Of a stretch of DNA of 64,000 bases, positions 26,748 to 34,973 are shown piece after piece. The notes beneath the pieces are model-generated. The model ran no database searches. It saw nothing but the letters and a program-made list of their open reading frames with translations, and was not told the DNA's origin. Position 1 is the first letter of the stretch, and the number at the start of each line of letters is the position of its first letter. Both the position numbers and the translations under genes were made by a program. This DNA comes from CAYWPG01 sp964460035 (GTDB taxonomy: Bacteria; Pseudomonadota; Gammaproteobacteria; Nitrococcales; AK92): positions 1-64,000 of the forward strand of contig CAYWPG010000019.1 in assembly GCA_964460035.1 (NCBI GenBank). Direction: 5' to 3'.

Positions 26748-27521
26748 ATGAAAATCGCATCCTGGAACGTCAACTCGCTCAAAGTCCGTTTGCCCCACCT
26801 GCTGCAATGGTTGGAGGCTACCAAGCCCGATGTGGTCGGCCTGCAGGAAACCAAGCTGGAAGACCATAACTTCCCGGTGGATGCCATTCGCGCCGCCGGA
26901 TATGAAGTCGCCTACGCCGGCCAGAAAACCTATAACGGGGTAGCGGTGCTCAGCAAATTCCCCATACGCGACACCTGTGTCGACCTGCCCGGCCTGACCG
27001 ACCCGCAGCGGCGCGTGCTGGCAGCCACCTGCGGGCCGCTGCGCTTTATCAATCTTTATGTCCCCAACGGCCAAAGCGTTGGCAGCGACAAGTACGCCTA
27101 TAAGCTCGACTGGCTGGAAAAGCTGCATGCTTTCCTGGAAACGGAGCTGGCCGAGCATCCGCATGTTGCCGTGGTGGGAGACTTCAACATCGCACCGGAT
27201 GATCGCGACGTACACGACCCCGAGGAGTGGCGCGACCAAGTACTGTGCAGCGAGCCCGAGCGCGCAGCGCTCGAGCGGATCCTGGCACTGGGGCTGACCG
27301 ACACCTTCCGCTGCTTCGAGCAACCCGACAAGGTGTTCAGCTGGTGGGACTACCGAATGAACAACTTCCGGCGCAATCGCGGCCTGAGAATCGACCTGAT
27401 ACTTGCCAACAGCGCTCTTACCGAGCGTTGCCGGGCCAGCTATGTGGATCGCGAACCGCGCACCTGGGAGCGCCCCTCCGATCACGCGCCGGTAGTAGCC
27501 GAGTTCCAGTCCTTGGCGTAA
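26748..27521 (+). CDS. xthA: Exodeoxyribonuclease III (AP endonuclease)
   Basis: 257 residues with all conserved blocks of the family: 'SWNVNSLKVR' at the N-terminus, 'LQETKLED' (metal-binding Glu), 'VGDFNIAPDDRDVHDP', 'TDTFRCFEQPDKVFSWWDY', 'RIDLILAN' and the C-terminal 'PSDHAPVVAEF' with the catalytic Asp-His pair. It repairs abasic and 3'-blocked DNA. The TAA stop falls inside a perfect terminator-like palindrome (27513-27550). A 129-base gap separates it from prlC. Confidence 0.93.
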   Translation: MKIASWNVNSLKVRLPHLLQWLEATKPDVVGLQETKLEDHNFPVDAIRAAGYEVAYAGQKTYNGVAVLSKFPIRDTCVDLPGLTDPQRRVLAATCGPLRFINLYVPNGQSVGSDKYAYKLDWLEKLHAFLETELAEHPHVAVVGDFNIAPDDRDVHDPEEWRDQVLCSEPERAALERILALGLTDTFRCFEQPDKVFSWWDYRMNNFRRNRGLRIDLILANSALTERCRASYVDREPRTWERPSDHAPVVAEFQSLA

Positions 27522-27550
27522 AACCGCCTCGTTAGGCGGTTTTACGCCAA
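27513..27550. terminator. Perfect 16-bp palindrome acting as bidirectional terminator
   Basis: Arms 27513-27528 and 27535-27550 are exact reverse complements with a 6-base loop. The core has an A-tract, a CCGCC/GGCGG stem and a T-tract, which allows termination on both strands. The left arm contains the stop codon of the exonuclease III gene. Confidence 0.8.
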
Positions 27551-27848
27551 CCGCATAGAGCAATATGATTAACTAATTAGTATCGCGAGCTTTACAAAGA
27601 CAGCCGCTAATTCAAGCCCTTAATTCGCGCCTCCGCCAACTGAAATCTCAAGCAAAATCAGCAGCCATCTCAACGCCACACCCGCCTGTGACCAAGGAAA
27701 GGTGTTCAGCGCAGCAAGCCGTAATTCGATGTAGCTACTAGAGCAACACGGCAACTTGTACAGGAAGGCTTACACCCCTGCGCCTCCCCCCTCTTACCCG
27801 CAGCCGATCTTAACTTTCATATCAACCACTTACCAAACAAAACCGCCG
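27551..27848 (+). promoter_or_regulatory. AT-rich upstream region of the C39/sigma-54 locus
   Basis: About 300 bases with markedly lower GC than the surrounding genes and no gene. A perfect 10-bp palindrome ACTAATTAGT lies at 27572-27581, about 270 bases before the sigma-54 promoter, which is a normal distance for an enhancer-binding-protein site. No other repeat of it was noticed nearby. Role as an upstream activating site is an inference. Confidence 0.45.
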
Positions 27849-27865
27849 CTGGCACCGTTCCTGCT
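27849..27865 (+). promoter_or_regulatory. Sigma-54-type (-24/-12) promoter of the exported-protein operon
   Basis: CTGGCAC (27849-27855) with TGCT (27862-27865); GG at 27851-27852 and GC at 27863-27864 are 12 bases apart as required. TGGCAC is a full match; the -12 element has one mismatch. Transcription would start near 27876, about 86 bases before the first gene. A sigma-54 activator is encoded at 31802-33181. Confidence 0.7.
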
Positions 27866-27961
27866 ACCTAGGAAACGAACCTTACAGGTTCACCCTGCGA
27901 TTGCAGAACGAAAACGCCAGCGCTCGCAGGACAACCGAAACAACCACAAAAGGAGATGAGA

Positions 27962-28597
27962 ATGCAGAAGTCTCTGATCTTCGCTTCGACCGCTCTTGGG
28001 CTGATCCTCGCCACCGGTCAGGCGGCGGCGCAGCTCGTGGACGTAGACGTATTGGAACTCGAGGTGGAGCTGGAAACCGAGGTCGAGATCGAGGACAACA
28101 ACGTCGCGACGGGCCTCGGCAGCGTGGCGCTGTACGATGACAACGACAATAACAACATCGGAACCGATGGCTCTATTGCCATGGATGACTTTAACAACGT
28201 AGCAAGCGACGGCTCGACCGCCATGGACGACGACAACGCGGTCGCTAACGGCGCGCATGCCGTGGCTCTGCAAGAAGACAACGACGGCAATAACATCGCC
28301 AGCGGCGAAGGCGCGATCGCCCTGGACGACGACAACATCGTCGCGGGCGGTGCGGTAACGCTCGGCTCCTTCAACGTGGTCGCCGAGAGCGAGCTCGAAG
28401 GCGAAGTGGAAGAGAACCTCGTTGTGAACCTCGGCCTGGCCGCTATCGCGGTCAATGTGAACAGCATCGATGACGGCGCATTCGCCGGGGCTTCCGGCAT
28501 CACCCAGGTGTCGCAGAACAACGGTGCCGCCAGCCTGAGTCAGCAGAACGTGACCGTTCTGGCGAACCTCTCGCTGGGCGGGGGTATCGGCAACTAA
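27962..28597 (+). CDS. Exported repeat protein with QN-rich C-terminus (putative fibre subunit or adhesin)
   Basis: 211 residues: signal peptide (MQKSLIFASTALGLILATGQAAAQ), an acidic strand-forming segment (25-44), then about six imperfect repeats in residues 45-143 with the frame 'D(D/N)N.(V/I)A..G(S/A).A(M/L).(D)D', rich in Asp, Asn, Gly and Ala. The pattern resembles the repeating heads of trimeric adhesins and other beta-helical fibres. The C-terminal part 172-205 shares the pattern 'AF.GA.G...V.QN.G...L.Q' with the next gene's product. AAAGGAG stands 7 bases before ATG 27962; the ATG at 27956 is too close. First gene behind the sigma-54 promoter. No catalytic residues. Amyloid nature is inferred from context. 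Confidence 0.65.
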   Translation: MQKSLIFASTALGLILATGQAAAQLVDVDVLELEVELETEVEIEDNNVATGLGSVALYDDNDNNNIGTDGSIAMDDFNNVASDGSTAMDDDNAVANGAHAVALQEDNDGNNIASGEGAIALDDDNIVAGGAVTLGSFNVVAESELEGEVEENLVVNLGLAAIAVNVNSIDDGAFAGASGITQVSQNNGAASLSQQNVTVLANLSLGGGIGN

Positions 28598-28614
28598 TAC
28601 GATCGCCCGATCGG

Positions 28615-28639
28615 GGGCGCCGGCCACAGACCGGCGCCC
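28615..28639 (+). other. Strong intergenic hairpin without T-run
   Basis: GGGCGCCGG (28615-28623) pairs with CCGGCGCCC (28631-28639) over a 7-base loop. It lies just after the first gene of the operon and before the second. With no T-run it more likely stabilises or processes the mRNA than ends it. Confidence 0.55.
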
Positions 28640-28693
28640 TGTACCTCAAGCTGCCTTCAGAAAGATTCACCATCGTTCTGCGGAGGTCTCTGT

Positions 28694-29041
28694 ATGAATC
28701 GGATCCGTTCTACGGCGTTCGCAGGCTGCGCCGCCGCCATACTCTGCCTGGCAAACCCTGCCTTGGCAGCCGACATCCTGGACCGCTTCGCCACCGACAG
28801 CACTCTGTCCGACCTCGAACTGGCCGGCGCCAGCGGACGCAACGCGCCATCCCAATCGGCTTCCGCGACTACAACGGGTACCGTTGCGGGCAACAGCGCG
28901 GAACTCACCTATAGCGGTGGCAATTCGATCTCGGGCGATGCCTTCGTCGGTGCGGTCGGCGTGTTTACCGTGATTCAAAATAGCGGCAATAACGTGCTTA
29001 TCCAGGACTCGACGGTTATCAACGTCAGCTTGACGCAGTAA
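28694..29041 (+). CDS. Small exported protein sharing the QN-rich C-terminal motif
   Basis: 115 residues: signal peptide (cleaved near ALA-ADI), then LSDLELAGASGR (38-49), which resembles a double-glycine leader (L-S-x-x-E-L-x-x-x-x-G) although the final pair is Gly-Arg or Ser-Gly. The rest is Ser/Thr/Asn/Gly-rich, and residues 82-113 repeat the 'AF.GA.G...V.QN.G...L.Q' pattern of the preceding gene. Gene order, export and motif suggest it is a second subunit, analogous to minor and major fibre subunits. GGAGG-type ribosome site. Not a recognised family. Confidence 0.6.
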   Translation: MNRIRSTAFAGCAAAILCLANPALAADILDRFATDSTLSDLELAGASGRNAPSQSASATTTGTVAGNSAELTYSGGNSISGDAFVGAVGVFTVIQNSGNNVLIQDSTVINVSLTQ

Positions 29042-29076
29042 TACCGCTTGCGCCGATCACGGAGGATACGCGCACT

Positions 29077-29766
29077 ATGACGTCCGGTCGTCACATCTTG
29101 GCGTACAGCCTGCTCGTTCTCGCGTTACCGGCGTCCGCGGGCACGGTTCAACTACCGTCTCAGGCCGGCGGCTCGTATGCCGTAGAGGTCACAAGCTTCG
29201 CCAGCAGCCTCTTTCGCAATATCGTGCGCCAGCAGTACGACTTCAGCTGCGGAGCCGCCGCTGTCGCGACCTTGCTCAGCTACCACTACGGTCGCCGGAC
29301 CAGCGAGGACGAAGTCTTCAGCGCGATGTTCGCGCAAGGCGACCAGGAGAAAATACGCCGCAGCGGCTTCTCCATGCTCGACATGAAACGTTATCTCGCC
29401 TCGCGGGGCATAGCTTCCGACGGCTTTAGGGTAACGCTGGATCAGCTGGGGCAAGCGCGATTGCCGGCAATCGCGCTGACCAACGAACGCGGCTATCTGC
29501 ACTTCGTGGTCGTCAAAGGCGTTACGCGCCGCTACGTGCTCGTGGGCGACCCGGCGCTGGGCATGCGCAAGCTGCCCCGAGCGCAATTCGAGGAGAGCTG
29601 GAACGGCGTCTTGTTCATTATTCGTGACGATACCGACATTGCCAGCCGGCACTTCAACCTGGCCTCGGATTGGGCCGTCAAACAGCGCGCCCCTATCGCG
29701 AACGCGGCGAACCGCGGCGGCGTGCCCGATTTCTTCGCGTCCATCAAGGCCAGTCAAAAACTGTGA
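29077..29766 (+). CDS. Periplasmic C39-family cysteine peptidase
   Basis: 229 residues with a signal peptide (to about SASAG). The C39 domain has Cys58 in 'DFSCGAAAVATLL', His142 in 'YLHFVVVKG' and Asp158 in 'VGDPALG', the expected triad. C39 domains cut after double-glycine sites; classical ones are fused to ABC exporters, while stand-alone exported ones occur in Fap amyloid operons (FapD). Here no ABC domain is attached. Its neighbours are exported proteins with double-glycine-like sites, so they are likely substrates. It follows the previous gene by 35 bases and precedes the next by 8. Confidence 0.8.
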   Translation: MTSGRHILAYSLLVLALPASAGTVQLPSQAGGSYAVEVTSFASSLFRNIVRQQYDFSCGAAAVATLLSYHYGRRTSEDEVFSAMFAQGDQEKIRRSGFSMLDMKRYLASRGIASDGFRVTLDQLGQARLPAIALTNERGYLHFVVVKGVTRRYVLVGDPALGMRKLPRAQFEESWNGVLFIIRDDTDIASRHFNLASDWAVKQRAPIANAANRGGVPDFFASIKASQKL

Positions 29767-29774
29767 GGAATGCG

Positions 29775-30290
29775 ATGGAACCAGCAACAACCCGGTGCAA
29801 GGAACGCACCGCTCCATGGAAAAGACGGCTAGCACAGACGATGGCAGCCTCGGCGCTGCTCGCGACCGGAATCGTGAATGCCGACCCCATTTGGCAGGCC
29901 TGGCCCACGGTACCCGAGACACAGCTTGCCGAAGCGCGGGGCGGCTTTGTAGATCACAACGGAATTCACATCTCCTTCGGGTTTCAGCAGATGATCCGCA
30001 TCAACGACGAGCTCGAAGCCCTGATCGCCTTCGAACTACCGCTGCTCGGACTCAAGGGCAACGGAGCCGAGCTCGCCGCCAGTATTCGGGAAAGCATAGG
30101 AGACCCGATCCAGTTCATCGGCTCTGAAGTAAGCTTGTCCGGCCTGAACATGATCATCCAGAACAGCCTGGACAACCAGAAGATCGAGAACCTGCGAATA
30201 CTGGACCTGGAACTTAGCGGTATTAGCCGTCTGAGCACCCTTGGCACTCAGGGGCTTCTGAACAGCTCCATCATCGACAGCCTTCGGTAA
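29775..30290 (+). CDS. Exported protein with a double-glycine cleavage site, last gene of the C39 operon
   Basis: 171 residues from ATG 29775 (AGGA site upstream). A basic N-terminus and hydrophobic core 'LAQTMAASALLATGIVNA' form a signal peptide. Soon after comes 'TQLAEARGG' (49-57), which fits a C39 leader end (Leu at -7, Ala at -4, Gly-Gly at -2/-1). The mature part 'GIHISFGFQQMIRINDELEALIAF' and the Leu/Ile-rich C-terminal half are strand-prone. I do not recognise a family beyond this context. It is probably a Sec-exported, C39-trimmed component of the same apparatus. Confidence 0.6.
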   Translation: MEPATTRCKERTAPWKRRLAQTMAASALLATGIVNADPIWQAWPTVPETQLAEARGGFVDHNGIHISFGFQQMIRINDELEALIAFELPLLGLKGNGAELAASIRESIGDPIQFIGSEVSLSGLNMIIQNSLDNQKIENLRILDLELSGISRLSTLGTQGLLNSSIIDSLR

Positions 30291-30636
30291 CAGGTCGTCT
30301 CACTACACGACCGCTTACAAGACGAATGCCGCACGCGGGGCGAATATGGACCAGCGTGTCCCACGTGCGGCCCTCCAATGTGTCAGCGAATATGCCCCCG
30401 GCCCTGTGCCCTAAGCCGCAGCGGCTTCAGCGCCAGGGTTCCACAGCTCGCGGCCCCGTGCCCGGGGGCCTTGCCGATGACACGCTCGGCCTGTTCGCAT
30501 GGATTGCGCTGACTGCGATGGCGCGGTGCGCCGCCTCGCGGGGCGGCGGGCCGCTCAACGGACCGGTCCGCTGCGCCGGAACGATCGCGCCCCGGCGCAG
30601 TCGTGGCGTGAAACGATCCCCAACCGTTCTGTTCTT
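30291..30636. other. Convergent intergenic region
   Basis: 346 bases between the convergent C39 operon and the outer-membrane gene. No gene is convincing. A 9-bp hairpin CTGCGCCGG (30571-30579) / CCGGCGCAG (30592-30600) and a GGCCCC / GGGGCC pair near 30453-30472 occur; neither has a T-run. Confidence 0.4.
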
Positions 30637-31671
30637 CTAGAGCACGACCAGTGGCATGCGCAACGCCACCTGTACGTTCGGAGCATGCTCGGTTACGCCT
30701 ACTGCCACGGAGAGATTGAAACTGGAGCGCGGCCCCAGGCGCTGCGAAAAGCCGAACAGCAGCGCGCCAACCTGAAACCGGTCGAACACGGCGTCCACAC
30801 CGGCGTCGTCCTCACGCCGCGTCTTGAAGATGATGTGGTGGTCGTACGCGAGGTTGAACGAGGTCCGCTCGTTGATACCGAACCCCATGCCGTAGGTAAT
30901 GCCCACCGCATCGCCCGGATCGATCAGTCCATACTCGGGTACGTCGCGCTCGATGTTCCACAGATAGCTCACCGAGCCGAACAGCACGGCCGGCTCCGTA
31001 GGATAAATAATGCTCAGGCCGGGCTGCACGGAGTAGAAGCCGGAGCCCGTGGGTTGCTCGCGCAGCACTTCGCCCACGAAGGTGCGCGTGCCGTCTGGAT
31101 TCTCCACGTACAAACGCTCGCGGTCGACCTCGAACGGATCCTTGCCGGTGCGACTTTTCAGTCGCAGGTTCGCGACATAGATTGGCCCCGAGCCTAGTCC
31201 CTTGTTGAGCTGATAACGGAATGCCAGCTCCACATCGCCTATGCCGTGGCCGCGAGAGCTGTATATGAGATCGGTGGGCGTTTCGCCGAAAACCTCGCGC
31301 TCCCGAACCTCTTCCTCGCGATAGATGTACGGGATCTTGATCTCCGTCTCCAAACGGTTGAACAGCCCGTAGCGCAGTGCCACGCTTGCAGTGTAGCTGT
31401 CGCGCTGCACTTCGCTGACATTGATCAGGCCGATGAGCAAAGAGGGGATTACCGTATACCCTTCGATCGCGACCTCGGTACCCGAGGAATGGGAGTATTG
31501 CAAGCCAAGGTCTAGAACCAGCCCGCCCCTGCGCAGCAAAACGTTGCGGCCTGCATCCACAGTCGGCGGATCGATCGTGATGCCATCGGCAGGGTCCGCG
31601 CGCGCCGTGGCCTCCATTGCAGCCACGATCGCCAGACCGAGCACAATCCCACTAGCAGCCTTCCTGGCCAT
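30637..31671 (-). CDS. Outer-membrane beta-barrel transporter-like protein
   Basis: 344 residues with a signal peptide (MARKAASGIVLGLAIVAAM..., cleaved near ARADPADG). The mature chain is a run of amphipathic strands ('GLVLDLGLQYSHSS', 'YTASVALRYGLFNRLETEIKIPYIYR', 'SVQPGLSIIYPTEPAVLFGSVSYLW'), compatible with a 12-16-strand barrel, ending '...VALRMPLVVL'. Such 'transporter' proteins are common beside C39 peptidases and regulators. By position it would be the FapF-like exit channel, but sequence alone does not show this. Downstream of the sigma-54 regulator gene on the same strand, 130 bases away. Confidence 0.65.
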   Translation of the reverse strand: MARKAASGIVLGLAIVAAMEATARADPADGITIDPPTVDAGRNVLLRRGGLVLDLGLQYSHSSGTEVAIEGYTVIPSLLIGLINVSEVQRDSYTASVALRYGLFNRLETEIKIPYIYREEEVREREVFGETPTDLIYSSRGHGIGDVELAFRYQLNKGLGSGPIYVANLRLKSRTGKDPFEVDRERLYVENPDGTRTFVGEVLREQPTGSGFYSVQPGLSIIYPTEPAVLFGSVSYLWNIERDVPEYGLIDPGDAVGITYGMGFGINERTSFNLAYDHHIIFKTRREDDAGVDAVFDRFQVGALLFGFSQRLGPRSSFNLSVAVGVTEHAPNVQVALRMPLVVL

Positions 31672-31801
31672 AATTCCATGCTCTCCTTGCTTATCCGATG
31701 CGGTCCGTTCCCCAGACCACCCGAGGGCTTACAGATCTACGATTCCGTATACGATGCGGAACGCGCCCTGCGCAGGCCGCTGACAACGCGCCGCTTGGCA
31801 G

Positions 31802-33181
31802 TCAGATACGAGCGGCAACATCGGTCCGGGCGGCTGCCGGCTCGTCCTCCGGACTGAGCGCGGACGTGCTAATGCGAATCTTGTACTTATCGATTAACCG
31901 GTAGAGCGTGACGCGGGAAATCCGCAGCGCCGCGGCTGCTTTCGATATATTGCCCGCAGCGCTGCGCAGCGCCTGTTCGACCGCCTCCCGTTCCGCGTCC
32001 GCGCGCACCTCGCTCAGCGTGCGCTCGCCGCCCGCGGCTGCGGGCTCCAGCCCGAGATCGACCGGCGAGATCAACCGCCGGTCGCACATCACCATGGCGC
32101 GCTGGACCCGATTCATCAGCTCTCTCACATTGCCGGGCCAGTCATGACACTGCATCACCTCCAGGGCCCGGCGGCTGAACCCCTTTACACAGGGGGCCTT
32201 ATCGGCGGTGAAGCGGTCGAAAAAATAGCGGGCCAGCACCTCGATATCGCTTTGCCGCTCGCGTAGCGGCGGCAACTCCAGGCGAAGCACGTTCAGTCGA
32301 TAGTACAGGTCGGCGCGAAATCGATTCGCCGCCACTGCGGCCTCCAAATCGACGTGCGTGGCAGCAATGACCCGGACATCGACATGAATCGGTTTGGTCG
32401 AGCCAATACGCTCTATCGTCCGCTCCTGCAGGAAGCGCAACAGGTTGACCTGAAGATCCAAGGGCAGATCGCCGATCTCGTCGAGAAAGATCGTTCCCCC
32501 TGCGGCGGCCTCGATGCGGCCGATCTTGCGCTGATTGGCGCCGGTAAAGGCGCCTCGCTCATGGCCGAACAGCTCGGACTGCACCAGCGTTGCCGGCAGC
32601 GCTCCGCAGTTGACCGCCACGAAAGGCCCGGAAGCGCGCTCGGAGCGCTCGTGCAAGGCCCGGGCCGCAAGTTCTTTGCCGGTCCCGCTCTCCCCTTGAA
32701 TGAGCACCGGAGCATCGACCTTGGCCACTTTGCGGATGAGACGGAACAGCCGCTGCATGGCCGCGCTGGCACCGACCATTTCGCCTTGCAGGGCCAGATC
32801 CTCCGGCTCCGAATCCTGCAATTGGGCCATGCCCAGCGCGTGGCCCAGCGTTACTCGCAACCGCTGGGAGTCCAGAGGAAGCGTATGAAAATCAAAACAG
32901 CACTCTCTAATAACTTGTCGCAACCCCGGATCGGCAATGAGCTCGGACTGGGTAATAACGATCCATTGAACGTCGGGCGAAATGGCCAATACTTCTTCCA
33001 GCTCCGGCAGCACCGTAAGCGAATCCACCAGCACGATGCCGACCGGGGGCAAAGGGGGCTTGAGGGAGGCTGCTTGCTGGTAGGTAAGCGGCTCTACGTA
33101 CCAGTCGGTTAGCAAATCGCCAAGAAACACTTTATCGGCATGGCGTTTTTGACGAACAAAAAGCAGTTTGCGTGGCTTCAT
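31802..33181 (-). CDS. Sigma-54-dependent enhancer-binding transcriptional regulator (VpsR-like)
   Basis: 459 residues. Residues 1-120 form a receiver-like domain (Asp53 in LVDS is a possible phospho-acceptor but the usual acidic pocket is not evident). The AAA+ domain (135-370) has Walker A GESGTGKE (163-170), GAFTGA (210-215) that contacts sigma-54, and Walker B FLDEIG. The C-terminal Fis-type helix-turn-helix is 'NISKAAAALRISRVTLYRLIDKY'. This is an active-looking activator. The ATG at 33181 starts directly with the domain; upstream reading frame is not supported. Its likely target is the promoter at 27849. Confidence 0.88.
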   Translation of the reverse strand: MKPRKLLFVRQKRHADKVFLGDLLTDWYVEPLTYQQAASLKPPLPPVGIVLVDSLTVLPELEEVLAISPDVQWIVITQSELIADPGLRQVIRECCFDFHTLPLDSQRLRVTLGHALGMAQLQDSEPEDLALQGEMVGASAAMQRLFRLIRKVAKVDAPVLIQGESGTGKELAARALHERSERASGPFVAVNCGALPATLVQSELFGHERGAFTGANQRKIGRIEAAAGGTIFLDEIGDLPLDLQVNLLRFLQERTIERIGSTKPIHVDVRVIAATHVDLEAAVAANRFRADLYYRLNVLRLELPPLRERQSDIEVLARYFFDRFTADKAPCVKGFSRRALEVMQCHDWPGNVRELMNRVQRAMVMCDRRLISPVDLGLEPAAAGGERTLSEVRADAEREAVEQALRSAAGNISKAAAALRISRVTLYRLIDKYKIRISTSALSPEDEPAAARTDVAARI

Positions 33182-33406
33182 CGCGGAGAATCCTTTCGTT
33201 GCGTGAATACGCTCTGCGGCCTGGATAATAGGACAGAAAAGGCATAAAAAACAAACCAGTTCAGCAGCATATTTCTTATTGCTCAAGGTGGTTCGCGGCA
33301 CCTCGAGCTGTGCTAGGCTCTGTCGGCCCCGCAGGCGAGAGCCTGCGTGACGACGCACGGCGGCATAGCCCTGCTCAGCATCTTGCAAGAGGAATCGAGA
33401 CGCACC

Positions 33407-34870
33407 GTGAACTATCGTGATCTGCGAGACTTTCTCCACAAGCTCGAACAGATGGGCGAGCTCAAGCGCATCCGCCTGCCGGTGGACCCGGTTCTGGAGA
33501 TGACGGAGATCTGTGATCGCACGCTGCGCGCCGAAGGGCCAGCGCTGCTGTTCGAGAACCCCAAAGGTCACTCCATCCCGGTACTGGGCAACTTGTTCGG
33601 CACGCCCAAGCGGGTAGCGCTGGGCATGGGCGCCGACAGCGTCGAAGCGCTACGAGAGATCGGCGAGCTGCTGGCCTTTCTAAAAGAACCGGAGCCGCCG
33701 CGGGGCCTTCGGGATGCCTGGAACTCGCTGCCCATATTCAAGCAAGTGCTGAACATGGCGCCCAAGCAGCTGCGCAGCGCCCCGTGCCAGGCCAACGTAA
33801 TCGAAGGCGAAGACGTAGACCTGAGCCGGCTGCCTATCCAGACATGCTGGCCAGGCGATGCGGGCCCGCTGATCACCTGGGCGCTGGTGGTAACCCGCGG
33901 CCCGAATAAGCCGAGACAGAACCTTGGCATTTACCGCCAGCAGGTAATAGGCCGCAACCGCGTGATCATGCGCTGGCTCTCGCACCGCGGCGGCGCGCTG
34001 GACTTTCGCGACTGGCAGCAGGCTCACCCGGGCAAGCCGTTCCCGGTAGCCGTCGCGCTGGGGGCCGACCCGGCCACTATTCTGGGCGCGGTCACGCCGG
34101 TGCCGGACACCTTATCCGAGTATGCATTTGCCGGGCTGCTGCGTGGCAGCAAGACCGAAGTGGTCAAGTGCCTGGGCTCCGACCTGCAGGTGCCGGCCAG
34201 TGCCGAGTTCGTGCTGGAGGGCCACATCCACCCCGACGACACGGCGCCCGAGGGGCCGTTCGGCGATCACACCGGCTATTACAACGAAGTCGAACGCTTT
34301 CCGGTATTCACTATCGATCGCATCACTCACCGCGACAACCCGATCTACCACAGCACCTACACGGGTCGCCCACCCGACGAACCGGCCGTGCTGGGCGTCG
34401 CTCTGAACGAGGTATTCGTGCCGATCCTGCGCAAGCAGTTCCCGGAGATTACGGACTTTTACCTGCCGCCGGAGGGCTGCTCCTATCGGCTTGCCGTGGT
34501 CACCATCAAGAAGCAGTACCCGGGGCATGCCAAACGCGTCATGATGGGCGTGTGGTCGTTCCTGCGCCAATTCATGTACACCAAGTTCGTCATCGTCACC
34601 GACGACGACATCAACGCTCGCGACTGGAAGGACGTGATCTGGGCCATGACCACGCGTATGGATCCGGCGCGCGATTGCACAATCATCGAGAACACGCCCA
34701 TCGATTATCTGGACTTCGCCTCGCCGATATCCGGCTTGGGCTCGAAGATGGGCTTCGATGCCACCAACAAGTGGCCGGGCGAAACCCAGCGCGAATGGGG
34801 CCGCCCCATCACCATGGATCCGGCCGTCAAAGCTCGGGTAGACGCGATCTGGGACGAACTGGGGCTATGA
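33407..34870 (+). CDS. ubiD: 4-hydroxy-3-polyprenylbenzoate decarboxylase (UbiD)
   Basis: 488 residues from the GTG at 33407 ('[21 protein letters not shown]', as in UbiD); the earlier ATG-like frame to 33347 adds a non-conserved start. Family blocks include '[20 protein letters not shown]' (prenyl-FMN and metal contacts), '[27 protein letters not shown]' with the catalytic glutamates, and '[28 protein letters not shown]'. It needs the prenylated flavin made by UbiX, which is not in the window. It is followed after 103 bases by a flavin/iron-sulphur reductase, a pairing seen in many gammaproteobacteria. Confidence 0.92.
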   Translation: MNYRDLRDFLHKLEQMGELKRIRLPVDPVLEMTEICDRTLRAEGPALLFENPKGHSIPVLGNLFGTPKRVALGMGADSVEALREIGELLAFLKEPEPPRGLRDAWNSLPIFKQVLNMAPKQLRSAPCQANVIEGEDVDLSRLPIQTCWPGDAGPLITWALVVTRGPNKPRQNLGIYRQQVIGRNRVIMRWLSHRGGALDFRDWQQAHPGKPFPVAVALGADPATILGAVTPVPDTLSEYAFAGLLRGSKTEVVKCLGSDLQVPASAEFVLEGHIHPDDTAPEGPFGDHTGYYNEVERFPVFTIDRITHRDNPIYHSTYTGRPPDEPAVLGVALNEVFVPILRKQFPEITDFYLPPEGCSYRLAVVTIKKQYPGHAKRVMMGVWSFLRQFMYTKFVIVTDDDINARDWKDVIWAMTTRMDPARDCTIIENTPIDYLDFASPISGLGSKMGFDATNKWPGETQREWGRPITMDPAVKARVDAIWDELGL

Positions 34871-34973
34871 CTGCCATCAACTCGCGTCCGCCTGTGCGGC
34901 GGGCGGACGCGGCCGTGACTCGCAGGGGGCAAATCGGGGACAATGGCCGTTTCACCCTGATCGATGAGTCTGC

